This document shows, piece after piece, positions 35,396-42,552 of a DNA stretch of 64,000 bases. The stretch covers positions 434,001 through 498,000 of the forward strand of contig NZ_RBZM01000007.1 in NCBI RefSeq assembly GCF_003628305.1. Direction: 5' to 3'. The position numbers were made by a program, and so were the translations under genes. This DNA comes from Cohnella endophytica. GTDB taxonomy: Bacteria > Bacillota > Bacilli > Paenibacillales > Paenibacillaceae. The first letter of the stretch is position 1. Each line of letters begins with the position of its first letter. The notes beneath the pieces were generated by a model. The model saw only the letters and a program-made list of their open reading frames with translations. It did not search any database and had not been told where the DNA came from.

Positions 35396-35458
35396 TTTTA
35401 TTTTAGCCATTACTGTGCTTGTTATAAGCTCAGTATTAGGCCCAGAGGAGATTAAACC

Positions 35459-35830
35459 ATGGAGATCGTAGCTATCGTATTGCAGGCTTTGTTAGGTCTG
35501 GCATTCTTGGGAGCGGGTTTTTCCAAGATCGCGGGCGTCCAGATGCACGTTGATAATTTCAAAAACTGGCATCTTCCGCAATGGTTCAGAGTCGTGACCG
35601 GGTTGGTCGAAGCCGCGGGCGCGATCGCGTTAATCCTTGGTTTCTGGGAGCCGAGCTGGGCTGCCGTCGCGGGCTTGTGGCTCGGATTCACGATGCTCGT
35701 CGGAGTCCTCGTACACGTTCGGGTGAAGGATTCGTTCAAGCAAACGTTCCCCGCCGTCATACTTTGCGTCTTGCCGATCGTCTTGTTCTTGATCTTGTCG
35801 GGCGACCTATCGGACTTTCCTGGTTTCTAA
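35459..35830 (+). CDS. DoxX-family membrane protein
   Basis: The 123-residue protein has four predicted membrane helices and the DoxX start pattern (LLGLAFLGAGFSKIAGV). In Bacillus a DoxX protein (CatD) is co-expressed with catechol dioxygenase in quinone defence. Here it lies between an Rrf2 gene and an MhqR-type cluster. AGAGGAG precedes the ATG. Molecular role unknown. Confidence 0.85.
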   Translation: MEIVAIVLQALLGLAFLGAGFSKIAGVQMHVDNFKNWHLPQWFRVVTGLVEAAGAIALILGFWEPSWAAVAGLWLGFTMLVGVLVHVRVKDSFKQTFPAVILCVLPIVLFLILSGDLSDFPGF

Positions 35831-35854
35831 TAAGTAAAGGGCATTGAATAGAAG

Positions 35855-35890
35855 ACGCTTCATCCGAATGAATCGGATGAAGCGTTTTTT
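35855..35890 (+). terminator. Intrinsic terminator
   Basis: ACGCTTCATCCGA and TCGGATGAAGCGT form a perfect 13-bp stem around a 5-base loop (35868-35872), followed by six T residues. Confidence 0.92.
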
Positions 35891-36028
35891 GTTGCATGGG
35901 AGTGTCTCGGTTGTAGGCGAGGTGTATGAGGAGTGCTAGTTATGTTGGAGAGTTACGGGAGAGGATTATTGATGTTGGGCAGTTAAAGTTGCATTCGAGA
36001 GCTTCGGTTGAAGTGTTTTTATTGGGAG

Positions 36029-36069
36029 TTGACATTCGTTCGCAATTGTATTATCTTTAATTTAAGATA
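36029..36069 (+). promoter_or_regulatory. MarR-gene promoter with MhqR-type operator
   Basis: TTGACA (36029-36034), 17 bases, TATCTT (36052-36057). A dyad TATCTT-TAATTT-AAGATA (36052-36069) covers the -10. It resembles the B. subtilis MhqR site (ATCT...AGAT around AATT), pointing to autoregulation. Confidence 0.75.
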
Positions 36070-36099
36070 TAACAAGTAAAGATAAGTGAGGTGAAAGTC

Positions 36100-36540
36100 A
36101 TGACGCAACCTAACGATAGTTCGCTCGATCTCTTCATCGCCTTGAGTCGCGCTAGCCAATGGGTCAACGCGCATGCGGACCGGGACATCAAGAGCAACGG
36201 CTTGAACCGTACCGAATTCGGCGTACTTGAGCTTCTCTACCATAAAGGTCCACAACCGTTGCAACAGATCGGCGACAAAGTGCTTATGAGCAGCGGCAAT
36301 ATTACCTACGTCGTCGACAAGTTGGAGAAGAAGGCTCTAGTGAGGCGAAGAGCTTCTACGGAGGATCGACGCTTGATCTATGCGGAAGTTACAGATGCGG
36401 GTAAGGCGTTTATGGAGGAAGTGTTCCCTGGTCATGCAGATACGATTCGCCAGGCCGTTAGCGGTTTGACGGAAGAGGAAAAGCTTGCTGCGAGCAAACT
36501 GCTGAAGAAGCTAGGAAAGTATGCGGAGGAGGGGTTTTAG
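36100..36540 (+). CDS. MarR-family regulator (MhqR-like)
   Basis: The 146-residue MarR protein has the usual winged helix (LNRTEFGVLELLYHKG; QQIGDKVLMSSGNITYVVDKLEKKALV; DRRLIYAEVT). Its partners downstream match the MhqO and MhqD proteins controlled by MhqR in B. subtilis, and MhqR-like dyads lie in front of this gene and of the dioxygenase gene, so it is probably the quinone-responsive repressor of this cluster. ATG 36100 has GAGGTG just upstream. Confidence 0.87.
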   Translation: MTQPNDSSLDLFIALSRASQWVNAHADRDIKSNGLNRTEFGVLELLYHKGPQPLQQIGDKVLMSSGNITYVVDKLEKKALVRRRASTEDRRLIYAEVTDAGKAFMEEVFPGHADTIRQAVSGLTEEEKLAASKLLKKLGKYAEEGF

Positions 36541-36558
36541 CAGCCCTTTTTCCGTCAG

Positions 36559-36578
36559 ATATCTTAAATTAGAGATAT
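36559..36578 (+). promoter_or_regulatory. Second MhqR-type operator
   Basis: ATATCTTAAATTAGAGATAT is a near-perfect 20-bp dyad located 73 bases before the dioxygenase start, matching the site before the regulator gene. It suggests repression of the mhqO-mhqD-like genes as a separate unit. Confidence 0.72.
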
Positions 36579-36650
36579 ATGGAGCCTGGCCGAAGGTTTA
36601 CGGAATATGAAATCGAGAAACCTATATGAAACTAAAGGAGAGAAATTCAA

Positions 36651-37601
36651 ATGACACAACAAACTTCGGGTATCCACCACGTAACGGCATTCGTAAGACA
36701 TGCGCAAGCAACGGTAGATTTTTACGCGGGAGCGCTGGGATTGCGGATGGTGAAAAAAACGATCAACTTTGACGCGCCGGAGGTGTACCATTTGTATTTC
36801 GGCAACGAGGGAGGGCGTCCGGGGACGATTATTACGTTTTTCCCGTGGCCGACTTCGCGGCAAGGTCGCATCGGGGGCGGGCAGGTCGGCATCACGACGT
36901 ACGTCGTGCCGGTTGGCGCGCTCGAATTCTGGAAAGCTCGCTTCGATAAATTGGGTTTGAAATACGAACTGACGACTCGTTTCGGGGAAGAGTTAGTGCA
37001 ATTGTCTGACCCGGACGGCTTGTGTCTTGAGATCGTGGAACGCGAGGATGGGCCGCAGAGCGGTTGGACCTTCGGCGGAATTCCCGCGGACAAAGCGATC
37101 AAAGGCTTCGGCGGCGCCGTATTGTTCAGCACCGCTCCGGCTCGGACGGCCGCAGTGCTCGAGCAGGTCATGGGCATGCGCCGAATCGCGCAGGAAGGCG
37201 ACTTCGCCCGTTTCCAAGCGACCGGCGATTTGGGCAACTTGATCGACGTGAACGTCGAGCCGATGGCTCCGGGCGTAGGCGGGGCGGGGACGGTTCACCA
37301 TATCGCCTGGCGCGCTTCGGATGACGAGGATCACGCACGTTGGAGAAGCTTGGTGGAGGAGAATGGTTTTCATCCTACGCCGTTCATCGACCGTCAATAT
37401 TTCAACGCGATCTATTTCCGGGAAGAAGGCGGAATATTGTTCGAGATCGCGACCGATCCTCCGGGCTTTGCCCGCGACGAGCCCGCCGAAACGATGGGCG
37501 AGAAGCTGATGCTGCCGGAATGGTTCGAAGCGCACCGTGCGGAGATCGAAGCGGGATTGCCGCCTATTCAAGTCAGAGTATTGGAGGCTGATCAACAATG
37601 A
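36651..37601 (+). CDS. mhqO: Ring-cleaving dioxygenase (MhqO-like, glyoxalase fold)
   Basis: The 316-residue protein has two vicinal-oxygen-chelate modules (about 5-135 and 150-280), with metal ligands expected in GIHHVTAF, TVHHIAWRA and the Glu of GILFEIATD. The Bacillus homologue MhqO/MhqA is an extradiol-type dioxygenase that opens hydroquinone rings and gives resistance to quinones and catechols. AAGGAGAG precedes the ATG. The next gene overlaps by four bases, so both are translated together. Confidence 0.9.
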   Translation: MTQQTSGIHHVTAFVRHAQATVDFYAGALGLRMVKKTINFDAPEVYHLYFGNEGGRPGTIITFFPWPTSRQGRIGGGQVGITTYVVPVGALEFWKARFDKLGLKYELTTRFGEELVQLSDPDGLCLEIVEREDGPQSGWTFGGIPADKAIKGFGGAVLFSTAPARTAAVLEQVMGMRRIAQEGDFARFQATGDLGNLIDVNVEPMAPGVGGAGTVHHIAWRASDDEDHARWRSLVEENGFHPTPFIDRQYFNAIYFREEGGILFEIATDPPGFARDEPAETMGEKLMLPEWFEAHRAEIEAGLPPIQVRVLEADQQ

Positions 37602-38218
37602 AGCATATCTACAAGCCTGGTCGAAGATCAGATGCGCCGGTTCTTCTCCTGCTGCACGGAACTGGCGGCACGGAGCACGATTTGCTTTCGCTCGCCGATG
37701 CGATATCGCCTGAATCGGCGGTGCTCAGCGTAAGGGGCAACGTGTTGGAAAACGGGATGCCGAGGTATTTTCGCAGATTGGCCGAAGGGGTATTCGACAT
37801 CGAGGACTTAATCTTCCGGACGGGGGAGCTTAACGACTTCATCGATGAGGCCGCGGTTCAATACGGCTTCGACCGTCGCAATCTCGTGGCGATCGGGTAC
37901 TCCAACGGCGCGAACATCGCGGGCAGTCTGCTTTTCCATTACGAGAATTCCATGAAGGGCGCCATTCTTCATCATCCGATGGTGCCTCTGAGAGGCGTGG
38001 AGATTCCCGACTTGAGCGGTGTTCCGATATTCATCGGCGCGGGAGAAAACGATCCGATCTGCGTGCCGCAGGAGACGGAGGAATTGGCCGGTTTGCTGAA
38101 GGGAGCCGGGGCGGATGTCGCCATTCATTGGGAGCGCTTCGGTCATCGCTTGACGGGTACGGAAGTGAACGCGGCGGCGGCTTGGTTCCAAGGTCGCTTC
38201 GGGAGTTCGCAAACATGA
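37598..38218 (+). CDS. mhqD: Phospholipase/carboxylesterase (MhqD-like)
   Basis: The 206-residue alpha/beta hydrolase has LLLHGTGGTEHD near the oxyanion region, the nucleophile elbow GYSNGA (Ser near 105), and the catalytic Asp and His in GENDPICVP and ERFGHRLT. MhqD of B. subtilis belongs to the methylhydroquinone regulon and is annotated as carboxylesterase; its natural substrate is unclear. ATGA overlaps join it to both neighbours. Confidence 0.9.
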   Translation: MKHIYKPGRRSDAPVLLLLHGTGGTEHDLLSLADAISPESAVLSVRGNVLENGMPRYFRRLAEGVFDIEDLIFRTGELNDFIDEAAVQYGFDRRNLVAIGYSNGANIAGSLLFHYENSMKGAILHHPMVPLRGVEIPDLSGVPIFIGAGENDPICVPQETEELAGLLKGAGADVAIHWERFGHRLTGTEVNAAAAWFQGRFGSSQT

Positions 38219-38829
38219 AGCCGATCGACCCGAACGTTCTGAGCGAAAGGGATAACTACAAGTTGCTGACGGGTAGCATTATCCCGAGACCGGTCGCCTT
38301 CGTGACGACATTGTCGTCCGAAGGCGTGCTAAATGCAGCTCCGTTCAGCTACTTCAACATCGTGACCGCGAATCCGCCAATGATCTCCGTCTCGGTGCAA
38401 CGAAAGAGCGGCGGCGAACGGAAGGACACGTCCAGGAATGCGATAGACACGGGCGCCTTCGTCGTGCATGTCTCCGATGAGGATTACGTCGACCGGATCA
38501 ATGTAACGGCGGCGAACCTGCCTTCCGGAGAGAGCGAGGTCGAGCTAGCCGGGCTCACTCCGATCGGCAGCGACAAGATCCCCGTAGCCGGCATAGCCGA
38601 AGCGAAGATCCGCATGGAATGCGTACTGGAGCAAGCCATTCCGCTTGGCGGAACGCAGGAAGCTCCCGCTTGCGATCTGCTTATCGGCAGAGTGGTCATG
38701 TTCCACGTCGCAGAAGCGCTTCATGAAGGCGGCCGGATCGATCCTCTGGCCTTGAAGCCGGTCAGCAGACTAGCTGGCAGCTCCTATGCCAAGCTTGGCG
38801 AGCTTTTCTCCATAGAGCGTCCCTTGTGA
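38215..38829 (+). CDS. Flavin reductase-like FMN-binding protein
   Basis: The 204-residue protein has the flavin-reductase split barrel with GSIIPRPVAFVTTLS and LNAAPFSYFNIV, which hold FMN. Family members supply reduced flavin to monooxygenases or act on small substrates. In B. subtilis the comparable regulon contains the nitroreductase MhqN; here this protein occupies that place, possibly as the reductase for quinones. It starts within the mhqD stop (ATGA overlap); a frame extension to 38128 overlaps mhqD and has no binding site. Confidence 0.87.
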   Translation: MKPIDPNVLSERDNYKLLTGSIIPRPVAFVTTLSSEGVLNAAPFSYFNIVTANPPMISVSVQRKSGGERKDTSRNAIDTGAFVVHVSDEDYVDRINVTAANLPSGESEVELAGLTPIGSDKIPVAGIAEAKIRMECVLEQAIPLGGTQEAPACDLLIGRVVMFHVAEALHEGGRIDPLALKPVSRLAGSSYAKLGELFSIERPL

Positions 38830-38866
38830 TAAGCGGAAGCGATTCTAAACCCATACTTGCAAGCCT

Positions 38867-38890
38867 ACCACTCTTCGGGGTGGTTTTTTA
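38867..38890 (+). terminator. Intrinsic terminator
   Basis: ACCACTC-TTCG-GGGTGGT hairpin with a stable UUCG loop, followed by six T residues; ends the mhq-like operon. Confidence 0.88.
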
Positions 38891-38946
38891 TTTCAATTAA
38901 AGGAGGGATATTGTCGGGATTATTCGTGCATATTACAATTTAACGA

Positions 38947-39000
38947 TTGACATGAAACCATTTGGTTTCATATAATAGCAAAAGGAAACCAAATGGTTTC
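38947..39000 (+). promoter_or_regulatory. Consensus promoter with two palindromic operators
   Basis: TTGACA (38947-38952), 18 bases, TATAAT (38971-38976). Dyad ATGAAACCATTTGGTTTCAT (38952-38971) fills the spacer and a second copy, GAAACCAAATGGTTTC (38985-39000), lies just after the -10 box. The arms GAAACCA/TGGTTTC are perfect in both. It is an obvious repressor target, most likely of the ArsR protein encoded at 39440. Confidence 0.88.
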
Positions 39001-39024
39001 ATAACCGAAGGAGGAATAACCAAA

Positions 39025-39453
39025 ATGTCCGATAACAAACAAACCCAGACATTGCCCGATATTCGCCAGACACTCGTATTCAATGCGCCGATCCAGAAAG
39101 TGTGGAACGCGGTGGCTACTTCCGAAGGCATTGGTACTTGGTTCATGCCTAACGATTTTCAACCCGTCGAGGGTCATGAATTCCATCTGGAGGCCGGTCC
39201 GTTCGGCAAGTCGCCCTGCAAGGTGACGGTCATCGATCCTCCGAATCGCCTATCCTTTAATTGGGGCAAGGACTGGACGCTGACCTTCGAGCTTGCGGAG
39301 CAAGGAGACAATACGGAATTCACGTTAATCCACGGCGGCTGGAGCGCAGAAGGGTTGACCGAATTCGGCCAACCGCACGACGTCGTACGCGAGAACATGA
39401 ACGGCGGCTGGATCGGAATGGGCCAGAAGCTGCGAGCGTATGTCGAAGCCTAA
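39025..39453 (+). CDS. SRPBCC (AHSA1-type) protein
   Basis: The 142-residue protein is an AHSA1/START-like helix-grip domain (TLVFNAPIQKVWNAVATSEG; FNWGKDWTLTFELAE), which binds hydrophobic small molecules. ATG 39025 has GGAGGAA upstream. It overlaps the following ArsR-type gene by 14 bases. This two-gene arrangement is common: the ArsR regulator represses the pair. The ligand is unknown. Confidence 0.88.
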   Translation: MSDNKQTQTLPDIRQTLVFNAPIQKVWNAVATSEGIGTWFMPNDFQPVEGHEFHLEAGPFGKSPCKVTVIDPPNRLSFNWGKDWTLTFELAEQGDNTEFTLIHGGWSAEGLTEFGQPHDVVRENMNGGWIGMGQKLRAYVEA

Positions 39454-39838
39454 GCAGGTATCGGCAGCCGCCCCTGCGAAGCATGACGTTTTCCAAGCGA
39501 TTGCCGACCCGACCCGCCGCGGGCTGCTGCAATTGCTCGTGGACGAAGAGCTCCCGGTTAACGTTATTAGCGGCCATTTTCCGATGACCCGTACAGCCGT
39601 ATCTAAGCATCTGCGCATCTTGGCGGACGCGGGCTTGGTTCGGGAGCGGAAGGTCGGCAGGGAAACGCGATACAAGCTGAACGCCGATCCGCTGCGCGAA
39701 CTGAAGAGCTGGCTGGCCTTCTACGAGCGTTATTGGGAGAACAAGCTGGATGTGCTCAAACGGCTGGTGGAGTCCGACGGTTCGGAGCAGGCCGAGGCCG
39801 CGCCGGCGTCCTTGAAGTTGCTCGATTCGGAATCTTGA
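39440..39838 (+). CDS. ArsR-family transcriptional repressor (SRPBCC-linked)
   Basis: The 132-residue ArsR protein has the winged helix FQAIADPTRRGLLQLLV, MTRTAVSKHLRILADAGLV and the wing GRETRYKLN. It lacks the CVC metal-binding motif of classical ArsR, as is usual for members paired with SRPBCC genes. Two GAAACCA/TGGTTTC dyads in the shared promoter are the probable sites. It overlaps the SRPBCC gene, so the two are coupled. Confidence 0.9.
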   Translation: MSKPKQVSAAAPAKHDVFQAIADPTRRGLLQLLVDEELPVNVISGHFPMTRTAVSKHLRILADAGLVRERKVGRETRYKLNADPLRELKSWLAFYERYWENKLDVLKRLVESDGSEQAEAAPASLKLLDSES

Positions 39839-39872
39839 CGTAAACGGGCTGTTCCTTAGGGTAGCGAGCATG

Positions 39873-39902
39873 TTGCCATCGGAAGCCGGATTGTGCTATC
39901 GT
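39873..39902 (+). promoter_or_regulatory. Possible promoter of leader ORF/ABC-F unit
   Basis: TTGCCA (39873-39878), 18 bases, TATCGT (39897-39902). The match is moderate; the leader ORF starts about 30 bases later. Confidence 0.45.
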
Positions 39903-39934
39903 AATAACATTGAATTCAAGGAGGTGAAGGTAGG

Positions 39935-40084
39935 ATGAACCGAGAGTGCGTGAATAACCAAGTTAGCCGGCTGCCCATCGCGATGGCTGGCATCGTTCAT
40001 GGTTTGTTCGTAGACGGGAGAGGTCTGTCCATTTACGGCAATAACCATACGATTTCACGACACGCGAAGAGGCTCCTACCTTAA
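39935..40084 (+). CDS. 49-residue leader-type ORF before ABC-F gene
   Basis: A 49-codon ORF starts at ATG 39935 with AAGGAGGTGA (near-perfect binding site) 7 bases upstream and ends TAA at 40084. The peptide begins MNRECVNNQVSRLPIAM and ends RHAKRLLP; it has no signal peptide. It is followed by an intrinsic terminator and then the ABC-F gene. Several antibiotic-resistance ABC-F genes, such as vmlR, are controlled by a short translated leader plus terminator, so this may be a sensing leader peptide. It could also be an unrelated small protein. Confidence 0.6.
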   Translation: MNRECVNNQVSRLPIAMAGIVHGLFVDGRGLSIYGNNHTISRHAKRLLP

Positions 40085-40106
40085 CCAGAGCGGATTAGAT
40101 TCCGAG

Positions 40107-40142
40107 AGGGCGTAGGGAATTTTCCCTGCGCCCTTTCTCTAT
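40107..40142 (+). terminator. Terminator (possible attenuator) before ABC-F gene
   Basis: AGGGCGTAGGG (40107-40117) pairs with CCCTGCGCCCT (40124-40134) around a 6-base loop, followed by TTTCTCTATATTT. CCTAC at the end of the leader ORF (40075-40079) can pair with GTAGG in the left arm (40112-40116), which offers an alternative fold. Confidence 0.75.
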
Positions 40143-40191
40143 ATTTCGGCGGCTGTAACGGTGGGGTCTCCCTATTAGGAGGAACCCGATT

Positions 40192-42111
40192 ATGCTAACA
40201 ATTAATTGCCAAAAAGTGAAAAAATACAACGCGGCCCAACTGGTGCTGGAGGACGTTACTTTCGATCTGAATCACGGAGAAAAAATGGGTCTCGTCGGCC
40301 GCAACGGAAGCGGCAAGTCGACCTTGTTGCGTCTGCTGTCCAAGCAAGATTCGCCGGATGAAGGATTGCTGACAATACGCAAAGACGCCCGGATCGGCTA
40401 CCTAGAGCAGATCCCGGACGATGCGACCGAGCGCACGGTCTACGACGTGCTGGCGCTTGGGTATCGGGAGCTGCTCGATTGCCGTTCGGCAATGGGCGAA
40501 TTGGAGCGACGCATGTCCGAGCCTGAAGCGGGAGGCGAAGCGGGACTGCTGGAGAAGCTACTGGCGGACTATTCGGCGTTGCAGGAACGGTTCGAGCGCG
40601 AGGGCGGTTACGAGCTGGACGCGCGCATCGATCAGGTGGCGAATGGGCTGGGGATCGACCGAGAGTGGTACGCGCGCCTTTATTCTTCATTGTCCGGCGG
40701 GGAGAAGACGAAAGCGGGCTTAGCTTCGCAGCTCATCCGCCAGCCTGATCTTCTGCTGCTAGACGAGCCGACGAACCATCTCGACCTGGGCGGGGTGGAG
40801 TGGTTGGAGGAATATCTGGTTAAATACGAAGGAGCTTGCCTAATCGTCTCGCACGATCGTTACTTCCTGGATCGGGTCGTCACGAAGATCGTGGAGCTCG
40901 AGGACGGCGAATCGTCGATCTACCTGACGAATTACACGGATTACTTGAAGGAGAAGGAAGAGCGGCTGCTTCAGGAGTTCGCGGACTATCAGGAGCAACA
41001 AAAGAAGCTGAAGAAAATGCGGGAAACGATTAAGCGGCTGATGGAGTGGGGGAGAATCGGCGATAACGGCAAGTTTTTCCGCAGGGCGGCTTCCATGCAG
41101 AAGGCGTTGGATCGGATCGAGAAGCTGAAACGGCCGGCGATCGATCGTAAGGAAGCCGAATTCAGCTTGAAGCTCGGCGACCGATCGGGCAAGCGGGTGC
41201 TCGAATTCGCGGATCTGAGCAAGCGTTACGGGGACAACGATATCTTGAAGAGAGCGTCTGGCGCGGTGGAATACGGAGAGAGAATCGCGATCGTGGGACG
41301 CAATGGCGCCGGGAAGTCGACGCTGCTCAAGATCCTTCTCGGCGAGGAGCAAGCGGAGGAAGGGAAGCTCTCGATCGGTTCCCGCGTCGATGTCGGCTAT
41401 CTTCCACAGCAGCAGCCTCCCGATGATCCGAAACAGAGCGTGCTCGGCTATTTCCGGGAAGCGGCGGGAATGGAAGAAGGCGAGGCGAGATCCCGGTTGG
41501 CTGCCTACCTGTTCTACGGGGCGGATGTGTTCAAGCCGGTCGGATTGCTGTCGGGCGGAGAATGGACGCGGTTAAGATTAGCGGTGCTCGTGCTGAAGCG
41601 ACCGAACCTGCTCGTCCTCGACGAACCGACGAACCACATGGATATCGCGTCGCGGGAAGCTTTGGAGGAAGCGCTGGAGCAATTTCCGGGCACGATCTTG
41701 GCCGTTACCCATGACCGTTACTTCATCAATCGCGTCTCCCGGAAAATATGGGAGCTGGATCGGGGAGCCCTTAGCGTCTACTTGGGCGATTTCGACGACT
41801 ATAAAGTCAAGTCCCGCGAGCGGGTAGCGACGGGCTCCTTGACTAAGGGGAATCCCGCCTCCGTGAAGGGACCTGCAGTTACGGTCAAACAGGCAGGTAA
41901 GAAACGCGAGGAAGCGGTCGCGGACCCCGCGAAGCTGGAACGCGAAATCGCAAGCTTGGAGTTCCGGGTAAGGGAATTGGATACCGAGCTCGATGAAGCG
42001 GGGAAGCTACCGAATCCGGCGGAGCTCGAACGGCTATGGGCGGATAGGGAAGAAGCCGGGCGAGCGCTTGAACTTCTATATGAAAGATGGCTAGACCAAT
42101 CCGCGGAATAA
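40192..42111 (+). CDS. ABC-F family ATPase (ribosome-associated)
   Basis: The 639-residue protein has two ABC ATPase domains without membrane parts: first Walker A GRNGSGKST and signature SSLSGGEK, then a charged linker with helix rich in E/K/Q (about 240-310, the P-site tRNA-interaction motif region), second GRNGAGKST and SGGEWTRLRL, and DEPTNH in each half. A C-terminal coiled coil (about 575-635) follows. ABC-F proteins bind the ribosomal E site; some protect from antibiotics and others aid translation. A translated leader and terminator upstream favour an inducible resistance type, but that is inference. AGGAGGAA precedes the ATG. Confidence 0.88.
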   Translation: MLTINCQKVKKYNAAQLVLEDVTFDLNHGEKMGLVGRNGSGKSTLLRLLSKQDSPDEGLLTIRKDARIGYLEQIPDDATERTVYDVLALGYRELLDCRSAMGELERRMSEPEAGGEAGLLEKLLADYSALQERFEREGGYELDARIDQVANGLGIDREWYARLYSSLSGGEKTKAGLASQLIRQPDLLLLDEPTNHLDLGGVEWLEEYLVKYEGACLIVSHDRYFLDRVVTKIVELEDGESSIYLTNYTDYLKEKEERLLQEFADYQEQQKKLKKMRETIKRLMEWGRIGDNGKFFRRAASMQKALDRIEKLKRPAIDRKEAEFSLKLGDRSGKRVLEFADLSKRYGDNDILKRASGAVEYGERIAIVGRNGAGKSTLLKILLGEEQAEEGKLSIGSRVDVGYLPQQQPPDDPKQSVLGYFREAAGMEEGEARSRLAAYLFYGADVFKPVGLLSGGEWTRLRLAVLVLKRPNLLVLDEPTNHMDIASREALEEALEQFPGTILAVTHDRYFINRVSRKIWELDRGALSVYLGDFDDYKVKSRERVATGSLTKGNPASVKGPAVTVKQAGKKREEAVADPAKLEREIASLEFRVRELDTELDEAGKLPNPAELERLWADREEAGRALELLYERWLDQSAE

Positions 42112-42207
42112 TCGTCGGTTCGCAGGCCGGCTGGCATCGCATAATCCGCGTAATTCCGGGGACGATAGAGGCGAGTCCTCATAACGATCGGAAGCGGGTG
42201 ATTGCAA

Positions 42208-42486
42208 GTGGCTAGAAGAAGGAAGTTGATCGTTCCCGGCGCGGAACGGGGAGTGACGGCCTTTAAGGCGGAGGTCATGCGGAAGGAAGGCTACGACGTC
42301 GATCCGGAGCGTCCGGACGACGTGAAGTATGAAGTCGCCGAAGAGCTGGGAATTCCGCTTCGTCCCGGCGGCGGCAACGGTAAATTGACTACGGAAGAGG
42401 CCGGCCAAGTCGGAGGGCAGATCGGCGGGGCGATAGTCCGCGAGATGATCAGGATGGCGCAAGAGAAGCTTTCTAAGCGAGAATGA
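42208..42486 (+). CDS. Alpha/beta-type small acid-soluble spore protein
   Basis: The 92-residue protein has the family core: DDVKYEVAEELGIPL, containing the GPR protease cut site (KYE/VAEEL), and the C-terminal GGQIGGAIVREMIRMAQEKL. These proteins coat spore DNA, shield it from damage and are degraded on germination. The N-terminus (RRRKLIVPGAERGV) is longer and more basic than usual. GTG 42208, with GGGTGA upstream, is preferred; TTG 42202 is possible. Confidence 0.9.
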   Translation: MARRRKLIVPGAERGVTAFKAEVMRKEGYDVDPERPDDVKYEVAEELGIPLRPGGGNGKLTTEEAGQVGGQIGGAIVREMIRMAQEKLSKRE

Positions 42487-42489
42487 ACG

Positions 42490-42536
42490 AAAGCGGGGAG
42501 CTCCGAATGAATCCTTCGGAGCTCCCCGCTTTTCGT
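42490..42536. terminator. Bidirectional terminator
   Basis: A perfect 18-bp stem, AAAGCGGGGAGCTCCGAA (42490-42507) and its complement (42515-42532), followed by T residues; shared by the SASP gene and the convergent MarR gene. Confidence 0.9.
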
Positions 42537-42552
42537 GACGCGTGCGAAGAGG

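Noticed and set aside
35900-36028. GT-rich stretch before the MarR gene with loose TTGGAGAGTTA-like echoes
   Set aside because: The resemblance to the four-unit elements is too weak and spacing is irregular; no clear unit could be drawn.
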